Positions 38,990-46,030 of a stretch of DNA of 64,000 nt are shown in pieces (the stretch's first letter is position 1; every line of letters starts with the position of its first letter). Made by a program: the position numbers and the translations under genes. Under the pieces are notes generated by a model. That model worked only from the letters and a program-made list of their open reading frames with translations. It made no database searches and had not been told where the DNA came from. This stretch comes from Campylobacter fetus subsp. fetus (lineage in GTDB: Bacteria > Campylobacterota > Campylobacteria > Campylobacterales > Campylobacteraceae): NCBI RefSeq assembly GCF_900475935.1, contig NZ_LS483431.1:310001-374000 (forward strand). The letters are read 5' to 3'.

Positions 38990-40456
38990 ATGCAGCCAAG
39001 TAATGCATTAAATTATGACTATACAGTCGCTAAGTACTTCATGTTTACCACTATTATATTTGGTATAGTAGGTATGGGTATAGGAACTTTGATAGCTTTT
39101 CAAATGGCATACCCAGATCTAAACTACCTAGCTGGTGAATACGGAACATTTAGCCGTTTAAGACCGCTTCATACAAATGGCGTGGTCTATGGATTCATGT
39201 TGTCAGGTATATTTGCTACCTGGTATTATATCGGTCAAAGAGTGCTAAAAGTCTCAATGAACGAGTCGAAATTCCTAATGTTTATAGGAAAATTGCATTT
39301 TTGGTTATATGTTATAGTAATCGCTTTAGCAGTAGTTAGTCTATTTGCCGGATTATCTACTTCAAAAGAGTATGCCGAGCTAGAATGGCCTATAGATATA
39401 CTAGTTGTTATAGTGTGGGTATTATGGGGGGTTTCGATATTTGGACTTATCGGAATTCGTCGTGAAAAAACTCTTTACATCTCTCTTTGGTATTATATAG
39501 CTACCTTTTTAGGTGTTGCTATGCTTTATCTATTTAATAACATGGAGGTTCCTACTCGTCTAGTTTCTGGCATGGGTAGTTGGCTTCATTCGGTATCTAT
39601 GTATGCAGGAAGTAACGATGCTTTAGTACAATGGTGGTGGGGACACAACGCCGTTGCGTTCGTATTTACCGTAGCTATAATAGCTCAAATTTATTACTTT
39701 TTACCAAAAGAGAGTGGACAGCCGATATTCAGTTATAAGCTTTCATTATTTTCATTTTGGGGTTTAATGTTTGTTTATCTTTGGGCCGGCGGTCACCACC
39801 TTATTTATTCTACAGTTCCAGATTGGATGCAAACTATGGGATCGATATTCTCAGTAGTTTTGATACTTCCTAGTTGGGGTTCTGCTATAAATATGCTTCT
39901 TACTATGAAGGGCGAGTGGGGACAATTAAGAGAGAATCCTCTAATTAAATTTATGGTTCTAGCGAGTACATTCTATATGTTCTCTACTCTTGAAGGACCT
40001 ATACTTTCTATAAAATCTGTAAATGCTCTAGCTCACTTTACTGACTGGATACCTGGACACGTCCATGATGGAACTCTTGGTTGGGTCGGATTTATGACTA
40101 TGGCGGCACTTTATCATATGACTCCGCGTGTGTTTAAAAGAGAGCTTTATAGCAAATCTTTAATGGAAGCACAATTTTGGATTCAAACAACAGGTATAGT
40201 TCTATATTTTGCTTCAATGTGGATCGCAGGTATCACTCAAGGCATGATGTGGAGAGCTACTGATGAGTACGGTAATCTTGCGTATTCATTTATAGATACC
40301 GTTACGGTTCTAATCCCATATTACTGGATAAGAGCTATAGGCGGATTGCTATACTTAATAGGCTTCTTTATGTTTAGTTATAACATAATCAAATCAATTT
40401 CATCAAGCAAACCAGTTGAGCGTGAACCAGTTAGTGCTTCACCTATGGCTGCGTAA
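38990..40456 (+). CDS. ccoN: cbb3-type cytochrome c oxidase subunit I
   Basis: CcoN is the catalytic subunit of the high-affinity oxidase that lets Campylobacter respire at low oxygen. The 488-residue protein has 12 membrane segments and the haem and copper ligands: His in RPLHTNGVVYGF, WWWGHNAVAF (CuB His), AGGHHLIYS (CuB His pair), and HFTDWIPGHVHDGTLG (haem b and b3 His). ATG at 38990 is preferred over an in-frame TTG one codon earlier because it has the caggagg site at a suitable distance. First gene of ccoNOQP. A G6 run at 39426-39431 falls in a conserved W-G codon pair. Confidence 0.98.
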   Translation: MQPSNALNYDYTVAKYFMFTTIIFGIVGMGIGTLIAFQMAYPDLNYLAGEYGTFSRLRPLHTNGVVYGFMLSGIFATWYYIGQRVLKVSMNESKFLMFIGKLHFWLYVIVIALAVVSLFAGLSTSKEYAELEWPIDILVVIVWVLWGVSIFGLIGIRREKTLYISLWYYIATFLGVAMLYLFNNMEVPTRLVSGMGSWLHSVSMYAGSNDALVQWWWGHNAVAFVFTVAIIAQIYYFLPKESGQPIFSYKLSLFSFWGLMFVYLWAGGHHLIYSTVPDWMQTMGSIFSVVLILPSWGSAINMLLTMKGEWGQLRENPLIKFMVLASTFYMFSTLEGPILSIKSVNALAHFTDWIPGHVHDGTLGWVGFMTMAALYHMTPRVFKRELYSKSLMEAQFWIQTTGIVLYFASMWIAGITQGMMWRATDEYGNLAYSFIDTVTVLIPYYWIRAIGGLLYLIGFFMFSYNIIKSISSSKPVEREPVSASPMAA

Positions 40457-40466
40457 GGAGGAATGA

Positions 40467-41132
40467 ATGTTTAGTTGGTTAGAAAAAAATCCATTCTTTT
40501 TTGCGGTATTTGTATTTATATTTATAGCTTACGCTGGTATTATAGAGATATTACCAGATTTTGCTGATCGTGCTAGACCTGTAGAAGGTAGAAAACCTTA
40601 TACCGTTTTACAATTAGCAGGTCGTCATATATATATAAAAGATAGTTGTAACGCATGTCACTCACAGTTAATTAGACCATTCAAATCAGAAACAGATAGA
40701 TACGGAATGTACTCAATCAGTGGCGAATACGCTTATGATAGACCGTTTCTTTGGGGTTCTAAAAGAACAGGTCCTGATCTATGGCGTATAGGTAACTATA
40801 GAAGTACAGATTGGCATGAAAACCATATGAAAGATCCAACAAGCGTAGTGCCGGGATCTATTATGCCGGCATATAAACATATGTTTAATAAAAATGCTGA
40901 TATAGAGACTGCTTATGCTGAGGCATTTACTATCAAAAAAGTATTTAACGTACCATATGATGCTGAAGATATGCCAAAACTTGGCACTTGGGAAGCAACT
41001 CAAGCTATGGTAAAAGAAGAAGCGGCGGCTATAGTTGGACAAATGAAAGATCAAGATGTTAAAGATGCATTTGCAAGAGGCGAAATTCGCGAAATTGTAG
41101 CACTTATAGCATACTTGAATAGCTTAAAATAA
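40467..41132 (+). CDS. ccoO: cbb3 oxidase monohaem c subunit II
   Basis: CcoO carries one haem c that passes electrons to CcoN. The 221-residue protein has an N-terminal membrane anchor (about 8-30) and the haem site C61-N-A-C64-H65 in DSCNACHSQLIRPF; the Met ligand is probably in PGSIMPAYKHM. Downstream KRTGPDLWRIGNYRSTDWHENHM is typical CcoO. 10 bases after ccoN with a taaggagg ribosome-binding site. Confidence 0.97.
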   Translation: MFSWLEKNPFFFAVFVFIFIAYAGIIEILPDFADRARPVEGRKPYTVLQLAGRHIYIKDSCNACHSQLIRPFKSETDRYGMYSISGEYAYDRPFLWGSKRTGPDLWRIGNYRSTDWHENHMKDPTSVVPGSIMPAYKHMFNKNADIETAYAEAFTIKKVFNVPYDAEDMPKLGTWEATQAMVKEEAAAIVGQMKDQDVKDAFARGEIREIVALIAYLNSLK

Positions 41133-41142
41133 GGTTTATGTT

Positions 41143-41373
41143 ATGAGTGTAGAAACTATAAGAGAGCTTCAAGCATATGGCTATTTTGTCTTATTGGTCG
41201 CTATGGTTGTATTACTTTATGGCTATTGGTTTCATCTGAAAAAATCTGAAAAGTCAGGTAGAAGAGATTATGAAAAGTATTCGAATTTAGCTCTTAAAGA
41301 TGAGTTACGTGATGATATCTTAGAAAATGTTTCTACTAATAACAATAATGCTAAGAGGAGCGTTGAAAAATGA
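41143..41373 (+). CDS. ccoQ: cbb3 oxidase small subunit CcoQ
   Basis: A 76-residue protein with one membrane segment (about 13-31, GYFVLLVAMVVLLYGYW) and a charged cytoplasmic tail (SEKSGRRDYEKYSNLAL). Small size, position between ccoO and ccoP, and the tail fit CcoQ, which stabilises the complex. It ends with an ATGA overlap onto ccoP. Confidence 0.85.
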   Translation: MSVETIRELQAYGYFVLLVAMVVLLYGYWFHLKKSEKSGRRDYEKYSNLALKDELRDDILENVSTNNNNAKRSVEK

Positions 41374-42232
41374 AATGGTTTAATCTTGAAGATAGTGTAA
41401 ATTCGCTTTCTATTCTTGGCGCTATAGCTATCATTTTATTGACACTTATTGTCGTTGGTAGGCTATTTAAGCTGATGAAAGAAAAAAAGAAGGCGGCGAG
41501 CTTAGTGAAGATAATTGGGATGGAATAGGCGAATATAAAAATCCACTACCGATTGGCTGGGCTATTGTATTTGTTCTTACTATAGTTTGGGCAATATGGT
41601 ATTTTTTATTAGGTTATCCTTTAAATTCATACTCTCAAATCGGGGAGTACAATGAAGAAGTGAAAGCTTATAATAAGAGTTTTCAAGCTAAATTTGAAGG
41701 TGCTAGCGCTGAGGAGCTAAAAGCTATAGGAGAACAAGTTTTTTTAGTGCAATGTTCTAGCTGTCATGGTATCACAGGTGATGGTATAAACGGCAAAGCT
41801 GCAGATTTAAATATATGGGGAAGCGAAAAAGCTATTTATGATGTTGTCGTAAATGGCTCAAAAGGGCTTGACTATCCTCTAGGAGAGATGCCAGGCGGTA
41901 TGGTAGATGAACCTACTGCTAAGGCTGTAGCAGCTTTTGTTGCTAAAGAGATTTCAGCTATAAAATCTACTTATAATGAAAATTTAGTAGCAGCCGGACG
42001 AGAAGCATGGCCTACTTGTGCAGCTTGCCATGGAGATGATGGTAAGGGTATGGACGGACAAGCTCCAGATCTTACTAAATACGGTTCGGGATCATTTGTC
42101 GTAGATGTTCTTAATCGCGGTAAAATAGGAAATATAGGACATATGCCAAAATTCACCGGCTCAGGAATACTTAATGAGACTCAAGAAAAAGCTGTCGGCG
42201 AATATGTAATTTCGCTTTCGAAAGGGGAGTAG
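41370..42232 (+). pseudogene. ccoP: cbb3 oxidase dihaem subunit III, split by a -1 frameshift
   Basis: CcoP accepts electrons from cytochrome c. The first frame starts at 41370 and gives 52 residues (MKWFNLEDSVNSLSILG.., one membrane helix), stopping at 41526-41528. The remaining protein continues without a gap in the -1 frame from codon GAA at 41489: EGGELSEDNWDGIGEY, a second helix (PIGWAIVFVLTIVWAIWYF), and two haem sites C-S-S-C-H and C-A-A-C-H. Joined, it is about 287 residues, the normal CcoP size. The break lies in seven A (41482-41488). It could be a sequencing error, a true indel (phase-variable), or programmed -1 frameshifting at A-AAA-AAG, so calling it dead would be premature. Confidence 0.8.
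41483..41489 (+). other. A AAA AAG slippery heptamer at the ccoP frame break
   Basis: In the first ccoP frame the bases are read GAA-AAA-AAG, so A-AAA-AAG is in the exact phase of the well-known dnaX-type -1 slippery site. A -1 slip leads straight into GAA-GGC-GGC-GAG of the second frame. No strong upstream Shine-Dalgarno stimulator or downstream stem-loop is apparent. Confidence 0.5.
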
Positions 42233-42233
42233 C

Positions 42234-42452
42234 ATGGAAAATACAAATAGATCCGTTTTTGGAATAAGCGGAGTATCTGGAATGCTGATCGCTACTGTGC
42301 TTTTGCTAACTATTTTAGTGGTTTTAACATATCTTGGTATTTTATCACAACAAAATGTTATGCAAAAACCGTATAAGTTAGTCGATCCTGCATCTGTACA
42401 GATGAAAAGCAGTACTAAGCAAGCCTCAGAAGTAATGGTTATAAAGGAGTAA
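42234..42452 (+). CDS. DUF4006 small membrane protein of the cco locus
   Basis: A 72-residue protein with one long hydrophobic helix (about 15-40, GMLIATVLLLTILVVLTYLGIL) and a polar tail. It fits DUF4006, a family found beside ccoP in Campylobacterota. Starts 1 base after the ccoP stop; ribosome-binding site ggggag. Likely an accessory or assembly factor of the oxidase; no biochemical role known to me. Confidence 0.75.
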   Translation: MENTNRSVFGISGVSGMLIATVLLLTILVVLTYLGILSQQNVMQKPYKLVDPASVQMKSSTKQASEVMVIKE

Positions 42453-42454
42453 AA

Positions 42455-42556
42455 ATGTCAAATGTATTAGAATCATTGATAGTTGTTGGTCTTATAATCA
42501 CAGCGGCTATAACTGCTTGGTCGGTTTTAACTCCAAATAGCCTATTTTTAGGATGA
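42455..42556 (+). CDS. 33-residue membrane peptide in the cco accessory cluster
   Basis: MSNVLESLIVVGLIITAAIT followed by AWSVLTPNSLFLG. It starts 2 bases after the DUF4006 stop and has a proper ribosome-binding site (aaaggag) 7 bases upstream, which decides for its reality. One membrane helix covers about residues 7-26. The stop codon overlaps the next ATG (ATGA), showing translational coupling. No family recognised; it could be a small oxidase subunit. Confidence 0.65.
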   Translation: MSNVLESLIVVGLIITAAITAWSVLTPNSLFLG

Positions 42557-43152
42557 AGTTAATAACTTTGTTAAAGAGCGGTTTTTTAGCCGCTCTTTGT
42601 AGCTTTGGTCTTAATGCTGCTACCATAGATAATGCTGGAGTTTTAAGCGAGCCTATAAAATCTAAACTAAATGAGATGGGCGCAGAGTTAAAAGAGACAA
42701 CAGGTGTCACTTTGGATTTGATTACTTTTTCAAATTTGAACGCTGCAAGTATCGATGAAGCTATTAAGCCTTTTAAAAGTAATTTAAAGCCTCCATATGT
42801 TATTCTTGTATTAGTTCCTAAAGAAGCCGGAGCTACAACTGGCAAAGTAGATATCTACACTTCAAACGATGCCAATTCGCTTTTTGATAAAGAAGCTGTT
42901 CTTAGTCCTTATCCAGAAAGTGGATCTATCCTTCCGATACTAGTTTCAAATAAAGGCAAAGATATATACAACGCAGCTATGTTAAATGGCTACGCCGATA
43001 TAGCAGATAGGATAGCAGACTCCAAAGGTGTAGTTTTAAAAAGCTCCATTGGAAACTCAAATAGAAACACTATTAATATCTTTAGATATTTAATTTATGG
43101 TTCGATTATACTTGTCATAGTCGTATTTGCAATAAGAAAAATAAAAAGGTAA
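42553..43152 (+). CDS. TPM-domain-like exported membrane protein
   Basis: A 199-residue protein: signal peptide (about 1-22), a TPM_phosphatase-like domain outside the cytoplasm (VLSEPIKSKLNEMGAELKETTGVTLDLITF, PYVILVLVPKEAGATTGKVDIYTS), and one C-terminal membrane helix (about 178-195). TPM proteins occur in photosystem and respiratory complex repair, so an oxidase-linked role is possible. C. jejuni has a similar periplasmic protein at this place. Confidence 0.65.
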   Translation: MKLITLLKSGFLAALCSFGLNAATIDNAGVLSEPIKSKLNEMGAELKETTGVTLDLITFSNLNAASIDEAIKPFKSNLKPPYVILVLVPKEAGATTGKVDIYTSNDANSLFDKEAVLSPYPESGSILPILVSNKGKDIYNAAMLNGYADIADRIADSKGVVLKSSIGNSNRNTINIFRYLIYGSIILVIVVFAIRKIKR

Positions 43153-43155
43153 TTT

Positions 43156-43689
43156 ATGCAAAATAGAAAAACTTTTTGGCCATATGGGATTTTGCTATCT
43201 ATATTTGCTATAGTATGTGCTTGTATTTATACTGTCTATTATTCACTGGATTATCCGGTTCATTTGGATAATTTCTATTTTGATAAATACCAAAATGTAG
43301 AAAACGGATACAACGAGATCCAGATCAAGCAGGCTAAATTTGATCAAGATTTTAAATTTAATCAAAATGCTACTATTTATATAGACGGACTTCTAAATCA
43401 AAATGAACCTCAAAAACTAAGGCGTAACAAAATAGTTCCGGTAGTAGATAAAAATAAAAATGTTGAGCTAGTTTTTGATACAAATGCTACAAATTTAAAA
43501 GCCGAACTTCTGCTTTCTAGACCAGATACTAATCAATTTAATAAGAGTTTAAATTTTAAGTTAGAAGATAATAAATTTAGAATTAGTGATCTAAATTTAA
43601 CTATGCCAGGCAGATGGCAAGTTATGATGAAACTAGCTGCGAATGACGATAGTGTAGGATTTTTTAAATTTGAATTATACGCCAAATAG
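43156..43689 (+). CDS. FixH-like membrane protein of the cco locus
   Basis: A 177-residue protein with one N-terminal membrane helix (about 10-30) and a periplasmic domain of about 140 residues. Topology, length and place in the cluster match FixH/CcoH, which helps insert copper or assemble cbb3 oxidase: the DNFYFDKYQNVENGYNEI region after the helix and the terminal MPGRWQVMMKLA are typical. Two PglB sequons (N110 in D-T-N-A-T; N147 in D-L-N-L-T) lie in the periplasmic part. It overlaps the addB-like gene by 20 bases. Confidence 0.65.
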   Translation: MQNRKTFWPYGILLSIFAIVCACIYTVYYSLDYPVHLDNFYFDKYQNVENGYNEIQIKQAKFDQDFKFNQNATIYIDGLLNQNEPQKLRRNKIVPVVDKNKNVELVFDTNATNLKAELLLSRPDTNQFNKSLNFKLEDNKFRISDLNLTMPGRWQVMMKLAANDDSVGFFKFELYAK

Positions 43690-46030
43690 GATTTTAAACG
43701 TCCTTAGCTCATCAAGAAATGTTCGTGAGTTTTACATTATAAATTCACGCTCAAACTCTTTAGTCTCCAAAGCTATAACTATCGCTCGGTTTGAACAACA
43801 AATTGTTATAGTTCCAAATTTAAAAAAAGCTAGTCAAATAGATAGACTTTTAATAATGCAAAAGGCTGCAAAAAGCGTACAAAATATCTCCAGCGTGATA
43901 AATGTAGGATCGCAGTTTTTTGCATTTTTAAAAAATAGCGATTATTTATTTTCCTTTTTTAAAGAGTTAAAAAGGGAATTTGTGAGCATAAAAGATCTTG
44001 TTAGGAGCGATACGTATGCGAATTATGATGAGCATCTAAGCATACTTGAGGAGCTTTTAAAACTTTATCTTATTATGCTTAAAGAAGCCGGATTTTACGA
44101 TGATATCTCTCTTCCTGACGAGTATCAAATAAATTATGATTTTATAAAGAATTACGATGAGATCAAAATAAAACTAGACGGTATATTTTCAAAATTAGAC
44201 TGGTATATACTTTGCGAGATTTCAAAATACGTAAGTGTTATTATAGAGTTTAGTTCAAGTAAATTTAATCAAAAAACTATCGAAAGCATAAGCGAAATTT
44301 GTGAAACTAGTTTTGAGATCGGCTTTGATTATGTTTTAAATTTGAGCCGAAAAACAGTTATTTCTAAGGTGAAAATAGAAAAAAATACAGACATAAAGCT
44401 AAAAAGTTTTTCTATAAGAAGTTTGCAGTGTGCTTATGTTTTTGACGAGATTTCTAATTTTGTACGCTGCGGAATAGATCCAAAAAAGATAGCCGTGGTT
44501 TTACCAGATGAGAGTTTTTATGAGATTTTAAAAAATGCAGATGAGCGTAATATGCTAAATTACGCTATGGGAAAAAGTTTTACGACTGAGCCGGTATTTG
44601 TTCTTTTAAATACGCTAAAATCTGCCTTGGATCAAGATTTAGTTTATGAATACGATGAAAGTTATCTATCAAAAAATAGTAGTCTTGATAGCTTGATTTC
44701 GGCTTTAAATTATTTTAAATTTGATACGGATCTTTATTCAAATTTGAATAAAATATATAATCAAAGTTGTGATTTTGATAGGTTTAATTCCGCTATTTCT
44801 AGTATTATTTCTAAATTTACATTGAGTATTGAAGTAAAAACTATTTTGTTAAATGAAGCGTTTTTAATAGGCGTGCTTTTACAAAATACATCTCTTAGAT
44901 TTGGAAATTTATTTGAGATATTTTTGATGAATTTAAAAGAAGCAAAATTAAGTATTGTAGGTGGCGCAGAAGTCACTGTAATGGGTGTTTTAGAAAGTAG
45001 AAGCGGAAATTATGATGGGGTAATTATTATAGATTTTAATGATGATATTGTTCCAAAACGTAGCCAAAAGGAGATGTTTTTAAGCTCATCTGTGAGAAAA
45101 AAAGCGGGACTCATCAGCCATCAAGATAGAGAAAATTTACAGAGATTTTATTATGAAAGCCTCATAAATCGTGCAAAAAAAGTAAGCATATCATATCTTA
45201 GCGACGAAGAGTCTATATTGTCGCGTTTTGCTAGGGATTTTTCTTTTAGAATCGATGAAAAATATACTCAAAATGCGTATCTAAACTCACTTAAATCAGG
45301 CGGAATAAAGCTTAGTTTAGAAAAAAAAGATATCTATTTAAGACATGATTTTTTCGCTACGGAGTTATCATTTAGCCGCCTTAATACTTATCTTGCTTGT
45401 AAAAGAAAGTATTATTACCGTTATATTTTGGGCATTAAGGAATATCGTGGATTTGATAAAGATATTTCAAGTCATTTAGGAAGTACAATTCACTCTGCTT
45501 TGCAAGAATATTTTTCTAAATTTAAAACTAAATTCGTGAAAAAAGAGTTTTTAGAGTTATTTAAAAAGTATGAAAATACAATAGATACGCTAGATAGTGA
45601 AATTTTCAAAGCCGGATTAGCGAAATTTGAAGAGAGTCAAAATACTCATTTTAACTCCGGATTTAGCGTTTTTGAGTGTGAGAAAGAGCTTAAAAACGAG
45701 TTTTGCGGTGTTAAGATCACCGGTAAAATAGACAGAATAGATAAAAGTGCAGATACTTTTATGCTTATAGATTATAAAAGCGGAACAGTGCCTAAAAAAT
45801 CTTTTCAACTATCATTTTATGAAGCTTTATTCGGACACAATAGTATATCATTTTACTATGATATAAAAAATGAGTATAAATTTATACCAAATGATACTAA
45901 TACGGATGAGCTAGCACAGTGTATAAACGGTCTTAAAGATGAGTTCAAAAATGAAGTTTGTTTTGATAGAAATGAAAAAGCGTGCCAATACTGTGCGTAT
46001 TTTGTTTTTTGCAAAAAGGAACTAAAATGA
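43670..46030 (+). CDS. addB: AddB-like helicase-nuclease subunit (PD-(D/E)XK family)
   Basis: A 786-residue protein with a degenerate helicase-like N-terminal part and a C-terminal RecB-type nuclease domain: GKIDRIDKSADTFMLIDYKSGT (Asp and D-x-K catalytic residues). Four Cys typical of the AddB Fe-S cluster are visible: ACKRKYYYRY before the nuclease and CQYCAYFVFC at the end. With AddA it resects double-strand breaks for RecA. The start is TTG at 43670 inside the upstream gene; no ATG lies before the first conserved segment (LSSSRNVREFY). It overlaps addA by 4 bases. Confidence 0.85.
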   Translation: MNYTPNRILNVLSSSRNVREFYIINSRSNSLVSKAITIARFEQQIVIVPNLKKASQIDRLLIMQKAAKSVQNISSVINVGSQFFAFLKNSDYLFSFFKELKREFVSIKDLVRSDTYANYDEHLSILEELLKLYLIMLKEAGFYDDISLPDEYQINYDFIKNYDEIKIKLDGIFSKLDWYILCEISKYVSVIIEFSSSKFNQKTIESISEICETSFEIGFDYVLNLSRKTVISKVKIEKNTDIKLKSFSIRSLQCAYVFDEISNFVRCGIDPKKIAVVLPDESFYEILKNADERNMLNYAMGKSFTTEPVFVLLNTLKSALDQDLVYEYDESYLSKNSSLDSLISALNYFKFDTDLYSNLNKIYNQSCDFDRFNSAISSIISKFTLSIEVKTILLNEAFLIGVLLQNTSLRFGNLFEIFLMNLKEAKLSIVGGAEVTVMGVLESRSGNYDGVIIIDFNDDIVPKRSQKEMFLSSSVRKKAGLISHQDRENLQRFYYESLINRAKKVSISYLSDEESILSRFARDFSFRIDEKYTQNAYLNSLKSGGIKLSLEKKDIYLRHDFFATELSFSRLNTYLACKRKYYYRYILGIKEYRGFDKDISSHLGSTIHSALQEYFSKFKTKFVKKEFLELFKKYENTIDTLDSEIFKAGLAKFEESQNTHFNSGFSVFECEKELKNEFCGVKITGKIDRIDKSADTFMLIDYKSGTVPKKSFQLSFYEALFGHNSISFYYDIKNEYKFIPNDTNTDELAQCINGLKDEFKNEVCFDRNEKACQYCAYFVFCKKELK

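Noticed and set aside
39426-39431. G6 run in ccoN as a phase-variable tract
   Set aside because: Campylobacter contingency tracts are usually longer, and these bases encode a conserved Trp-Gly pair inside an intact gene.
41660-42232. Second ccoP frame as a separate gene starting at GTG 41660
   Set aside because: The frame is open and homologous to CcoP well upstream of this codon, there is no ribosome-binding site, and the membrane anchor would be lost.
42553-43689. TPM-like and FixH-like proteins as parts of a new system
   Set aside because: Their place next to ccoNOQP is known from C. jejuni, so they are better read as oxidase accessory genes.
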